A stretch of 64,000 nucleotides of DNA, from NCBI GenBank assembly GCA_964628905.1, contig CAZVNS010000003.1, positions 41,339 to 105,338 of the forward strand, given 5' to 3'. Position numbers and translations under genes: made by a program. The notes beneath the pieces were generated by a model. The model had not been told where the DNA came from, did not search any database, and worked only from the letters and a program-made list of their open reading frames with translations. Shown here in pieces: positions 16,954 through 25,478 of this stretch (position 1 is its first letter; each line of letters begins with the position of its first letter). This DNA comes from JAJPXC01 sp964628905. GTDB taxonomy: Bacteria > Bacteroidota > Bacteroidia > Bacteroidales > Muribaculaceae.

Positions 16954-18153
16954 ATGATGAAGACACTTAGCAAGATAGTAATCCTGTGCCTGATGGCCAT
17001 CACAGCCATCGAGGCTTCGGCTCAGAAGAGCGAATTTAACCCCGTGGAGACCGGCGTGACCTCGCTGAGCATCGCTCCCGACGCTCGCGGAGCTTCGATG
17101 GGCGACCTTGGCGCCGCCACCGAGCCCGACGCCAACTCCCAATACTGGAACCCGTCGAAATACGCCTTTGCATACTCCCAGGGTGGCGTAGCCCTGAGCT
17201 ACACCCCTTGGTTGCGCAAACTCGTCAACGACATCTTCCTGGCCAACCTCTCAGGCTACTGGAAGCTCGGCTCGCAGGACAACCAGGCCATCTCGGCCTC
17301 GCTCCGCTACTTCTCGCTTGGCGAGGTGACTACGAGCGACCTCGAAGGCGTGGCCGCGCAGTCGCTCAACCCTTATGAAATGTCGTTCGACGTGGGCTAC
17401 TCGCGCAAGCTGTCAGAGAAATTCTCGATGGGCGTAGTGTTCCGCTACATCTACTCCGACCTGGGATTTTCCGACTCCTACGCCGGCGATCAGACCACCG
17501 GGGCATCAGCCTTCTCAGCCGACATCTCGGGCTACTACACCACCTTCCCCATCATCGGCCGCAACGAGTGCCAGTGGTCATGGGGTTGGAACATCTCGAA
17601 CATCGGTTCGAAGGTGTCGTTCAACAACGGTGAGGATCCCGCATTCCTCCCCACCAACCTGCGCTTGGGCACCACATTCATGTTTCCCCTGGCCGACTAC
17701 CACACCCTGGCCCTGTCGCTCGACCTGAACAAGCTGCTCGTGCCCACCAAGCCCCGCCGTCAGGACTACGCCGATGGCACCGAGGGCGATCAGGAGTGGC
17801 TCGACGCCACCGAGGATTGGAAGAACATGTCGTCAATCACAGGTATCTTCAAGTCGTTCTCCGACGCCCCCGGTGGATTTAAGGAGGAGCTTCGCGAGAT
17901 CACCTTCTCGCTCGGTGCCGAGTACGCCTACAACAACCAGTTCTTCGTGCGCGCCGGCTACTACTATGAGAATGAGTTCAAGGGCAACCGCAAATACTTC
18001 GGCCTCGGAGCCGGCTTCTCGCTCAACGTAGTGCGTCTCGACGCATCGTATATGCTCGCCACCGCCCAGACCTCACCCCTTGACCAGACCCTGCGCTTCA
18101 CCCTGACATTCGACATGGACGGCCTGCGCGACATCCTCGGCAAGCGCCGCTAA
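16954..18153 (+). CDS. porV: Type IX secretion outer-membrane protein PorV
   Basis: The 399-residue protein has a signal peptide (about 1-24, ending ASAQ) and the PorV/PorQ family start TSLSIAPDARGASMGDLGAA. It then has alternating beta-strand segments of an outer-membrane barrel (VALSYTPWLRKLVNDIFLAN, FSMGVVFRYIYSDLGFSDSY) and a typical terminal strand. PorV is the shuttle that carries folded cargo from the type IX translocon to the attachment complex. PorU, often adjacent in Porphyromonas, is not in the window. The gene lies 16 bp before ispF. Two ATGs sit in tandem; the first was used. Confidence 0.92.
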   Translation: MMKTLSKIVILCLMAITAIEASAQKSEFNPVETGVTSLSIAPDARGASMGDLGAATEPDANSQYWNPSKYAFAYSQGGVALSYTPWLRKLVNDIFLANLSGYWKLGSQDNQAISASLRYFSLGEVTTSDLEGVAAQSLNPYEMSFDVGYSRKLSEKFSMGVVFRYIYSDLGFSDSYAGDQTTGASAFSADISGYYTTFPIIGRNECQWSWGWNISNIGSKVSFNNGEDPAFLPTNLRLGTTFMFPLADYHTLALSLDLNKLLVPTKPRRQDYADGTEGDQEWLDATEDWKNMSSITGIFKSFSDAPGGFKEELREITFSLGAEYAYNNQFFVRAGYYYENEFKGNRKYFGLGAGFSLNVVRLDASYMLATAQTSPLDQTLRFTLTFDMDGLRDILGKRR

Positions 18154-18168
18154 CCCCCACTCACCCAA

Positions 18169-18657
18169 ATGCCACCACGTATCGGACAAGGATATGATGT
18201 GCACAAGCTCGTGGCCGACCGCGAGCTTTGGCTTTGTGGGGTCAACGTGCCCTACCACTTGGGGCTGCTGGGACACAGCGACGCCGACGTGGCACTCCAC
18301 GCCCTGTGCGACGCCCTGCTCGGAGCCGGCGCCCTAGGCGACATCGGCGCCCACTTCCCCGACACCGACCCCCGCTACAAAGGCGTGGACTCGCGTCTGC
18401 TGCTGCGCACAGTGGCCTCAATGCTCGCCGAGCGGGGCTACACAGTGGCCAACGTCGACGTCACCATCATAGCCCAGGCCCCCAAGCTCCGCCCATATAT
18501 CGAGCAGATGCGCACCACCGTAGCCGCTGACCTCGGCATAGACATCGACTGCGTGTCAGTCAAAGCCACCACCACCGAGCATCTCGGCTTCACCGGCCGC
18601 GGCGAGGGGATAGCAGCCCAAGCCGTAGCCCTAATATACAAAAACCCAAACATCTAA
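18169..18657 (+). CDS. ispF: 2-C-methyl-D-erythritol 2,4-cyclodiphosphate synthase
   Basis: A 162-residue protein with all IspF hallmarks: metal ligands in GQGYDVHKLV (Asp, His), the LLGHSDADVALHALCDALLG block, FPDTDP, and the C-terminal VSVKATTTEHLGFTGRGEGI. It closes the cyclic diphosphate in the MEP pathway for isoprenoid precursors, acting as a cytoplasmic trimer. IspD of the same pathway is also in the window (51330), far from this copy. Placed 15 bp after porV. Confidence 0.97.
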   Translation: MPPRIGQGYDVHKLVADRELWLCGVNVPYHLGLLGHSDADVALHALCDALLGAGALGDIGAHFPDTDPRYKGVDSRLLLRTVASMLAERGYTVANVDVTIIAQAPKLRPYIEQMRTTVAADLGIDIDCVSVKATTTEHLGFTGRGEGIAAQAVALIYKNPNI

Positions 18658-18688
18658 ACTTCAGATATATACAACCTACATTATTGAA

Positions 18689-19897
18689 ATGTCAAAAGTA
18701 ATCATCATCGGCGCCGGCGGCGTCGGCACTGTGGCAGCCCACAAGTGCGCACAGAACCCCCAGATATTCAACGAAATAGTGATCGCCTCACGCACACGCT
18801 CAAAATGCGACGCAATAGCCAAGGCCATCAACAGCCCTAACGTCACCACCGACCAAGTCGACGCTGACTCCGTGGAGCAGCTCGTTGAACTCTTCAACCG
18901 CCACCGCCCCGACATGGTGATCAACGTGGCCCTCCCCTACCAGGACCTCACCATCATGGAGGCTTGCCTACAGTGCGGCGTCAACTACCTCGACACCGCC
19001 AACTACGAGCCTAAAGATGAGGCACACTTCGAGTACTCATGGCAGTGGGCCTACCGCGAGCGCTTCGAGAAGGCAGGCCTGACCGCCATACTCGGCTGCG
19101 GCTTCGACCCCGGAGTGTCTGGCGTGTTCACAGCCTATGCCGCCAAGCACTACTTCTCAGAGATGGAGCACCTCGACATCGTAGACTGCAACGCCGGCGA
19201 CCATGGCAAAGCCTTCGCCACCAACTTCAACCCCGAGATCAACATCCGCGAGATCACCCAGAACGGCCGCTACTACCTCGATGGCAAGTGGGTGACCACC
19301 AAGCCCCTGGAGATACACGCACCGCTGACTTACCCCAACATCGGTCCCCGCGACTCCTACCTGCTCTACCACGAGGAGCTCGAGTCGCTGGTGCAGAACT
19401 TCCCCACCATCAAGCGTGCCCGCTTCTGGATGACCTTCGGCCAGGAATACCTTACACACCTGCGCGTGATCCAGAACATCGGCATGTCCCGCATCGACGA
19501 GGTGGACTACAACGGCACCAAGATCGTGCCACTGCAATTCCTCAAAGCCGTGCTCCCCAACCCCCAAGACCTGGGCGAGAACTACCACGGCGAGACCTCA
19601 ATCGGCTGCCGCATCTCCGGCAAGGACAAAGAGGGCAAACCCCTGACTTACTACATATACAACAATTGCAGCCACGAGGCAGCCTACCGCGAGACCGGCA
19701 TGCAGGCCGTGAGCTACACCACCGGCGTGCCCGCCATGACCGGAGCCATGATGTTCCTCACCGGCAAGTGGGTGAAGCCCGGCGTGCACAACGTCGAGGA
19801 ATTTGATCCCGACCCCTTCCTGGCCTTCCTGGCCGAGCAAGGCCTCCCCTGGCACGAAGTGATCAACTCCGACCTTGAAGTCGATAAAATCAACTAA
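18689..19897 (+). CDS. Saccharopine dehydrogenase family protein, probable carboxynorspermidine dehydrogenase
   Basis: A 402-residue protein with an N-terminal NAD(P)-binding Rossmann motif (KVIIIGAGGVGTVAAHKC). Its body is typical of the carboxynorspermidine/carboxyspermidine dehydrogenase branch of the saccharopine dehydrogenase family (LGCGFDPGVSGVFTAYAAKH, MTGAMMFLTGKWVKPGVHNV). That enzyme condenses aspartate semialdehyde with a diamine and reduces the product, the route gut Bacteroidales use for spermidine. The partner decarboxylase NspC is not in the window. A saccharopine enzyme of lysine metabolism is the alternative. The stop is immediately followed by the TTG start of a transporter gene. 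Confidence 0.82.
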   Translation: MSKVIIIGAGGVGTVAAHKCAQNPQIFNEIVIASRTRSKCDAIAKAINSPNVTTDQVDADSVEQLVELFNRHRPDMVINVALPYQDLTIMEACLQCGVNYLDTANYEPKDEAHFEYSWQWAYRERFEKAGLTAILGCGFDPGVSGVFTAYAAKHYFSEMEHLDIVDCNAGDHGKAFATNFNPEINIREITQNGRYYLDGKWVTTKPLEIHAPLTYPNIGPRDSYLLYHEELESLVQNFPTIKRARFWMTFGQEYLTHLRVIQNIGMSRIDEVDYNGTKIVPLQFLKAVLPNPQDLGENYHGETSIGCRISGKDKEGKPLTYYIYNNCSHEAAYRETGMQAVSYTTGVPAMTGAMMFLTGKWVKPGVHNVEEFDPDPFLAFLAEQGLPWHEVINSDLEVDKIN

Positions 19898-21226
19898 TTG
19901 AGCGGCAAGGACAACCGCTTAGGCCTCACCGGACTCGCCGCCTTGGTTTTCGGCATGATGGTGGGCAGCGGCATCTTCAACACACCTCAAAACCTGTCAG
20001 TCGGTGCCGGATTAGGCGCCGTGCTTATAGGTTGGGCCATCACCGCGCTGGGCATGCTCACCCTGGTGGCCACATTCCGCATACTCTCCACCGTCCATCC
20101 CGAGCTCAACGAGGGGATATTCCTCTACGCCGAGAAGGGGTTCGGCCGCCTCGCCGGATTTAATGTGGCCTGGGGCTACTGGCTCTGCGCATGCTTCGCC
20201 AACGTGGCATTCATCGTGATGCTCAACGACACCCTCGGCGCATTCTTCCCGCGGCTGCTCGACCACGGATGGCCCACGCTACTGTTCGCCACCGGCGTAA
20301 TCTGGGTGGTGTATCTCATTATGAGCCAGGGCATACGCACCACTGCGCTGATCAACACCATCGCTTCAGCTATCAAGCTCGGCATCATCCTGCTGATCAT
20401 CGTATTCCTCATCCTCAACGTCCGATACCGCACACTCACAGCCGATATATGGTGCCTCAACTCCGACATCGGCGGCGTGATGACCCAGGTCAAGAGCACG
20501 ATGCTCGTCACCCTCTGGTGCTTCATCGGCATCGAGGGCGCCGTGGTGATGTCGGGGCGAGCGCGCCGTCAAAGCGACGTGGGCAAAGCCGGAGTGCTCG
20601 GATTTTTCGCCGCATGGATACTATATGTGCTCGTGTCAGTGTTCTGCTTCGGCATCATGTCCCGGGCCGATCTCGCCGAGCTCCCCGATCCGTCGGCAGC
20701 CTACGTGCTGCGTGCCGCCTGTGGCGACTGGGCCTACTGGCTCGTGATCGCGGCCATCCTGATATCAATCAGCGGTGGGCTCATCGCCTGGATGCTCGTC
20801 ACGGCCGAACAGCCATACGCCGCCGCCCGCCGCGGCATCTTCCCCCGTTGGCTCATGAGCAGATCCGGCGGCGACTCCCTCCGGCGCTCCCTGCTGGCAT
20901 CGAGCGCAATCATGCAAGCCTTCCTGATGCTGGTGATCTTCGCCGAAGACATGTACCTCTACGCCCTCAACATCACCGGCATGATGATACTCCCGGCCTA
21001 CCTGCTGAGCGCCCTATTCTTAGGCAAGATAGCCCGCCAGGACTATCGTAACCGCCTGATTGGCCATAACCCGCGGCTCCACTTCGCCTACGCCTTCTTC
21101 ATCTCCGTCGGCTGCACCCTCTTCTGCCTGTGGATGCTTTACGCTGCCGGCCTGTGGCTCCTGCTCCAAGCCATAGTCTTCTACCTCCTTGGCCTCCCCC
21201 TCTTCCGCCGCCCCACCCCACCGTAA
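19898..21226 (+). CDS. APC-family amino acid/polyamine permease
   Basis: The 442-residue protein has about twelve membrane segments. It carries the APC substrate-loop motif FGMMVGSGIFNTPQNLSVGA (about 19-38) and a second conserved region MLVTLWCFIGIEGAVVMSGR, as in basic amino-acid antiporters of the ArcD/AdiC type. The start appears to be TTG at 19898, touching the preceding stop (TAATTG). The first in-frame ATGs fall inside the first membrane helix, so a TTG start is needed. Coupling to a polyamine-type dehydrogenase suggests transport of arginine, agmatine, ornithine or a related cation; the substrate is inference. Confidence 0.85.
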   Translation: MSGKDNRLGLTGLAALVFGMMVGSGIFNTPQNLSVGAGLGAVLIGWAITALGMLTLVATFRILSTVHPELNEGIFLYAEKGFGRLAGFNVAWGYWLCACFANVAFIVMLNDTLGAFFPRLLDHGWPTLLFATGVIWVVYLIMSQGIRTTALINTIASAIKLGIILLIIVFLILNVRYRTLTADIWCLNSDIGGVMTQVKSTMLVTLWCFIGIEGAVVMSGRARRQSDVGKAGVLGFFAAWILYVLVSVFCFGIMSRADLAELPDPSAAYVLRAACGDWAYWLVIAAILISISGGLIAWMLVTAEQPYAAARRGIFPRWLMSRSGGDSLRRSLLASSAIMQAFLMLVIFAEDMYLYALNITGMMILPAYLLSALFLGKIARQDYRNRLIGHNPRLHFAYAFFISVGCTLFCLWMLYAAGLWLLLQAIVFYLLGLPLFRRPTPP

Positions 21227-21241
21227 TGCCCTTGCCGCATC

Positions 21242-21305
21242 ATCCCCACGCTTGCATCTCCGATGCACAGTGCGGGGTTTACAAAAGTGCGTGCCCTCCG
21301 GGCAC
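21242..21305 (+). repeat. Structured intergenic repeat, copy 1 (two TCC-loop hairpins)
   Basis: About 50 of 63 aligned bases match 30876-30940. It folds as an outer stem (CCCC..., GGGG), an inner hairpin CATC-TCC-GATG and a second hairpin GTGCCC-TCC-GGGCAC. In the other copy the inner stem is CGTC/GACG and the second stem ends in A-T instead of G-C, so pairing is kept by compensatory changes. Confidence 0.7.
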
Positions 21306-21352
21306 AGCGAGCCTTAGCGAGCGCGCCGCCCCTTCAAATCCCGACACTGGCA

Positions 21353-21395
21353 CTTCTTAAAAGAGGGCCGCCGCGGCGGTCCCTTTTTTAAGAAG
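21353..21395. terminator. Large bidirectional terminator between permease and amylase genes
   Basis: A long near-perfect inverted repeat: CTTCTTAAAA, GC-rich inner stem GGGCCGCCGCGGCGGTCCC, then TTTTTTAAGAAG. It lies between the convergent ends of the permease and amylase genes. Weaker complementarity extends into both flanks. Confidence 0.85.
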
Positions 21396-21421
21396 TTTAG
21401 TGACGGGGTTGTGTGTAAGTG

Positions 21422-23251
21422 TTACAGGATTACTTTGCGTGATTTGCCTGCTTTGGTCTCAATATACATGCCTTTTGTTGGATTAACTACCTGCATTCCC
21501 TGCAGGTTATAATATACCGCTGTTTCATCGTTGGTGGTATCAGCTGTAATCCGGTCGACGCCTCCCTTGTCGGCTGTGCTGACATAGACTGCGTAGCCGT
21601 AGGCGGGGAGGGTAAATGTCTGGTTGTCGCCGAATGTGGCTGTCTCGTCGGAGAACACGTCGTAGTATTCCCCCTCGGGGAGGCCGCTGGCGATGGTGAA
21701 TGTGCGGTCGTCGGAGCTGAGGTTGAGCATCACCACCACGCTCGACTCGCCGGCTGTGCGCCGGAAGGCATAGATGTTGTAGGCGCCGGTCGAAAGCTCG
21801 GAGTAGGTGCCGTTCTGCGAGCCGTCGCGCAGGGCGGGCTGGGTGTGCTTGAGGTCGGCGAGTTTGGTCACCAGGCGGGTTATGTCGGAGTTGCCGTCCC
21901 AATTGACGGGGGTCTTGGCTGCAAGCGACACCTGGCCGCAGTTGTAACCCACCTCCTGGCCATTGTAGAGCATCGGCATACCGTAGACGGTGTATGTGAG
22001 CACGGTCATGGGCTTGAGGAAGTCGCCTAAGAGTCGGGCCGCTGAGCCATTCTGATCCTGCACGATGTCATGGGTTTCGAGATACATCAGTCGCGAGCGG
22101 CCGACGTAGTCATCATTGGAGTGGAGGTTGCGGCAGAAGAGCTTGAGTGAGTTGATGTTGGTGCCGGAGGGGTTGTCGGCAACCTTCTTCACGGCTTGCT
22201 GGTAGCCCCATACCCAGTTGTAGTCGAAGTAGCCGTTGCTCACGAGTTGCGGCTTGGAGTCGTCCTCTGCGAGCCATGCGATTCGCTGCCCATTTTTGAG
22301 CACGCGGGATGTAGCTTTATTCCAAAACTCCTCGGAGGGGCCGCTTGCATAGTCGCAGCGGTAGCCGTCGATGTCGAACTCATCGACCCAATACTGCATG
22401 GCGGCGATCATGGCCTCATGCATCTCGGGGTTGTTGATGTCGAGCTGATACACGTCGCTCCAGCCGTTGGGGTTTACGAATGACCCGTTGCTCATCTTAT
22501 AGTATTCGGGATGGGCGGTTGTCCAGACGTGGTCCATCGAGGTGTGGTTGCCCACCCAGTCAAACCATACCTCCATGCCGTTGTCGTGGATGGTCTTGAC
22601 CAGCGAGAGCAGGTCGGCCGGGGTGCCGAGGTCGGGGTTGACCATCAGATAGTCCTTGATGGCGTAAGGGCTGGAGTACTCCCCCCATTTGCCCACGTCG
22701 CCGAGCTTGTAGATGGGCATCAGCCATATCACGTCGATACCGAGGTCCCTGATGCGGGGTATCTGCTCCTCCACGCCTTTGAAGTCGCCATTGGCAGAGA
22801 AGTTGCGCACAAACACCTCGTAGAGCACGCGGTTCTGCGGCACGCGCTCGCCGGCCACAGCGGGCTCGACAGGCCCCTCAGGCTCAGGCTCGGCCTGACC
22901 GCTGAGCAGGGTGTTGTAGCCGACGCCCACCTCCACGTATGTGTCGCCCGAGGGCACGAACGAGAAGCCGTTCTCCACACGGTTAGATCCGTTGTCGTGG
23001 AATATGAATGTGTAGGACTTCTTGCTCTCAGGGAGTTTATATGTCTTATATGTGCGCCCGTCGGCTGTAACGGTGCCGGTCGTGGCGGCCCCGGGCCAGC
23101 TGCCAAACAGCTCAGGCTGACCGTTACTCCAGGCGTACACATACATGTTGCTCCACCCCGTGTGGTCGTCGACGTAGAGCGTATAATCCTTAGCCGATGC
23201 CCAGAGACATGCGGCGATCACTGATACGATTGCAATTAGTGTTTTCTTCAT
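21422..23251 (-). CDS. Secreted GH13 alpha-amylase with N-terminal starch-binding module and C-terminal sorting-like tail
   Basis: From ATG at 23251 (609 residues) it has a signal peptide (about 1-20). A beta-sandwich starch-binding module like CBM26 follows (about 21-115; SNMYVYAW, FGSWPGA), then a PEPEGPVEP linker and a GH13 barrel. Conserved regions are FDWVGNHTS (region I), DGYRCDYA with the nucleophile Asp (about residue 305), WLAEDD with the general acid Glu, and LETHD for the third carboxylate. The end, YYNLQGMQVVNP then GMYI and a basic strand, is a short type-IX-like sorting tail. It probably degrades starch at the cell surface. A TTG at 23263 was rejected: it would leave almost no leader after the -7 box at 23274-23281. 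Confidence 0.92.
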   Translation of the reverse strand: MKKTLIAIVSVIAACLWASAKDYTLYVDDHTGWSNMYVYAWSNGQPELFGSWPGAATTGTVTADGRTYKTYKLPESKKSYTFIFHDNGSNRVENGFSFVPSGDTYVEVGVGYNTLLSGQAEPEPEGPVEPAVAGERVPQNRVLYEVFVRNFSANGDFKGVEEQIPRIRDLGIDVIWLMPIYKLGDVGKWGEYSSPYAIKDYLMVNPDLGTPADLLSLVKTIHDNGMEVWFDWVGNHTSMDHVWTTAHPEYYKMSNGSFVNPNGWSDVYQLDINNPEMHEAMIAAMQYWVDEFDIDGYRCDYASGPSEEFWNKATSRVLKNGQRIAWLAEDDSKPQLVSNGYFDYNWVWGYQQAVKKVADNPSGTNINSLKLFCRNLHSNDDYVGRSRLMYLETHDIVQDQNGSAARLLGDFLKPMTVLTYTVYGMPMLYNGQEVGYNCGQVSLAAKTPVNWDGNSDITRLVTKLADLKHTQPALRDGSQNGTYSELSTGAYNIYAFRRTAGESSVVVMLNLSSDDRTFTIASGLPEGEYYDVFSDETATFGDNQTFTLPAYGYAVYVSTADKGGVDRITADTTNDETAVYYNLQGMQVVNPTKGMYIETKAGKSRKVIL

Positions 23252-23273
23252 GGGTTGTGACAAGTTGTGTACG

Positions 23274-23281
23274 CAAAATTA
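23274..23281 (-). promoter_or_regulatory. Promoter -7 box of the amylase gene
   Basis: TAATTTTG on the minus strand, 22 bases before ATG at 23251. No good -33 box is seen 20 bases further upstream, which may mean an activator is needed. Confidence 0.45.
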
Positions 23282-23422
23282 ACGGTATAATAGATGATTT
23301 CGTAGTCCTTCGAAAAAAATCTAAGTATGATCAAGCCTCATTTCAGCCCTTCAGGCCTGACAATCAGACGCAAACGTTCGGGCATGCAGGTCACAAAAAT
23401 CAAGGTTAAATTTTGTGCGAAA

Positions 23423-23454
23423 TTTGCCAAACAGACAAATTTTTCTTACATTTG
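23423..23454 (+). promoter_or_regulatory. Promoter of the membrane regulator gene
   Basis: TTTG (23423-23426), 20 bases, TACATTTG (23447-23454), a near-consensus pair 31 bases before ATG at 23486. Confidence 0.7.
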
Positions 23455-23485
23455 AGCCATCCTTAAAAATGCTGAAAAGTGTACC

Positions 23486-25141
23486 ATGAAGGACTTCCTG
23501 ACTCTCATCTCGGTTATCATCGGGCTGCTCGCTCTAATATCATGCGGCAATTCGCCGGCCGATGGCGGTGACCTGCCGGCACTCTACGCGCGCCTCGACT
23601 CGGCCATGGCTGAGGGTGACACCTACCAGCGCGCCCGCGAGCAGCACATCGATGCCCTCAAGAGCGCCTACCGGGCAGCTACCGACGAGAGCCAACGCTC
23701 TGCCCTTATCGACTCGCTCATCGACCAATACGACGCCTACAACGCCGACTCCACACTGACCTACATATCGCTCAACCTCGAACGCCCCTCCGTGAAGTCG
23801 ACCCCCGGCGAATACACCCGCATGCTCATAAAGCGAGCCGACGTCTACGCCCATGCCGGACTCTTCCCCGACGCCCTCGCCATCATGGCCTCAATACCCC
23901 GCGACTCCATCACCCCGGCTCTCATAGAGCAGTATTACTCAACCTACGTTGCTCTATACCAATACCTAAGCGAGTACAACACCAACCATGAGACGGCTCG
24001 AGAATATCAGCGGCAACGCACCCTCTATGCCGACTCGCTAAGCCGCGTGATCGCTCCCGGCTCGTTCAACCACCTGACCCACGTCATGGCCGAAATGGCG
24101 CGCAACGGCCAGTACGACCACGCCATCAAAGCCCTCACCGAGCGATTGGGCGACTACGAGCTGGGCACCCGCGAATACTCAATACTCGCCTCAACCCTCG
24201 CACATATTTATAATGCCGCCGGACACCCCGAAGAATACCGACGCTACCTGGCGCTCAGCGCCATATCCGACACCAAGGGCGCCGTTAAGGAGAACATGTC
24301 GCTCCGTGCCCTGGCCACCGTGATGTATGAGGATGGCGATGTGGAGCGCGCCAACCGCTACCTCAAGAAAAGCATCGCCGACGCCAACTTCTTCTCAGCC
24401 ATAATGCGCAACGCGCAGTCCAGCAAAATGTTGCCGGTGATCGACGAAGCCTATATGACAGTGCAAAGCCGCCTCACCTCGCGACTGCTCACCATGGTGG
24501 GCGTGTGCTGCATACTCCTTGTCATCCTGGCCAGCACCGTAGTGTTCATCCTCCGCCAAATCAAGAAGATACGTCGCGCAAAAGATGAGGTGACGGCCGC
24601 TAACGACGAACTCAGCCACATGTCGCGGCAGCTCAAAGCCGCCAACAATGAGCTTCAGGACCGCAACAACGAGCTGCGCGACCTCAACCGCATCAAGGAG
24701 CAGTACGCCGTCCTGTTCTTGGAGTCGTACTCATCGGCCATCTCAGCGCTCAAGCAATACCAGCAGAAGCTGCGCAACCTCGCCCAGGGGGGCAAAGAGG
24801 CCGCCCTACTGCGACAACTGCAGTCGACCGAGGTCTCCGACGAGATGCTCATGACCTTTTACGCCAACTTCGACGAAGCTATACTCAGCATCTATCCCAC
24901 ATTCGTAGGGCGCTTTAACGCCCTGCTGCAGCCTGGCGAGCAGATTACGCTCAAGCCCGGCGAACTGCTCAGCACCGAGCTGCGCCTGTTCGCCCTGATA
25001 CGCATCGGCATCGACGACAACACCAAGATAGCCCAATTCCTCCGCTGCTCACTGTCGACCGTCTACACCTACCGCTCCAAAATGAAGAAGCGCGCCGTCA
25101 ACCCCGACACCTTCGACTCCGACGTCCGCGCCCTATCTTAA
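23486..25141 (+). CDS. Membrane-anchored TPR / HTH regulator (DUF6377-like)
   Basis: This 551-residue protein begins with a hydrophobic segment ending in a lipobox-like LALISCGN. A helical TPR-type region (about 30-320) comes next, then one clear membrane helix (about 333-354), a charged coiled coil (about 362-430; DELSHMSRQLKAANNELQDR), and a cytoplasmic C-terminus. The end carries a LuxR-like helix-turn-helix (LRIGIDDNTKIAQFLRCSLS appears here as ALIRIGIDDNTKIAQFLRCS, then TVYTYRSKMKKR). The layout matches Bacteroidota one-protein membrane regulators annotated DUF6377. It would sense an extracytoplasmic signal and bind DNA from the membrane. It is divergent from the amylase gene, a plausible target; that link is inference. 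Confidence 0.8.
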   Translation: MKDFLTLISVIIGLLALISCGNSPADGGDLPALYARLDSAMAEGDTYQRAREQHIDALKSAYRAATDESQRSALIDSLIDQYDAYNADSTLTYISLNLERPSVKSTPGEYTRMLIKRADVYAHAGLFPDALAIMASIPRDSITPALIEQYYSTYVALYQYLSEYNTNHETAREYQRQRTLYADSLSRVIAPGSFNHLTHVMAEMARNGQYDHAIKALTERLGDYELGTREYSILASTLAHIYNAAGHPEEYRRYLALSAISDTKGAVKENMSLRALATVMYEDGDVERANRYLKKSIADANFFSAIMRNAQSSKMLPVIDEAYMTVQSRLTSRLLTMVGVCCILLVILASTVVFILRQIKKIRRAKDEVTAANDELSHMSRQLKAANNELQDRNNELRDLNRIKEQYAVLFLESYSSAISALKQYQQKLRNLAQGGKEAALLRQLQSTEVSDEMLMTFYANFDEAILSIYPTFVGRFNALLQPGEQITLKPGELLSTELRLFALIRIGIDDNTKIAQFLRCSLSTVYTYRSKMKKRAVNPDTFDSDVRALS

Positions 25142-25327
25142 GGCACCTACCCCGAGGGGAGCGTCCCCCTTGTGGAGGGGCACCGAGGTTCGCATTGACA
25201 GAGGTGGCCTACCGTGCCCCGGCGCTGTGCGCAGGTGGTCTGCCAGTGCGCGCTCGCTGTGAACCTTCACCCCTCGCCCGTTGTTGTAGTATTGACAGGG
25301 GTAGGGGGAAATTGTGGGCAATTTTAG

Positions 25328-25366
25328 GGAATTTTCCTTAAAAAAAATTAATACGGAAATTTTTCC
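25328..25366. promoter_or_regulatory. Paired palindromes upstream of the pckA promoter
   Basis: GGAATTTTCC (25328-25337) and GGAAATTTTTCC (25355-25366), each followed by TTAA, with centres 28 bp apart. They end 10 bp before the -33 box. The position suggests binding sites for a carbon- or energy-responsive regulator. Confidence 0.45.
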
Positions 25367-25376
25367 TTAATTTCAA

Positions 25377-25407
25377 TTGCACCCCTCAAAAACCCTTAGT
25401 ATCTTTG
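25377..25407 (+). promoter_or_regulatory. Promoter of pckA
   Basis: TTG (25377-25379), 20 bases, TATCTTTG (25400-25407). Confidence 0.65.
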
Positions 25408-25478
25408 TGCGTGATTTGGAATGAAAGTATATATAAAGACCGAAATAAAGTATAAACAACCAATAAGTTCAATTTAAG

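Larger units (their letters stand above)
25142..25478. other. Intergenic region upstream of pckA
   Basis: No gene seen. Contains a GC-rich hairpin zone at 25150-25185 (GGGGAGCGTCCCC at 25156-25168, then CCCC-TTGTGG-AGGGG). It also holds two AT-rich palindromes at 25328-25366, the pckA promoter at 25377-25407 and a leader of about 70 nt. Confidence 0.7.
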
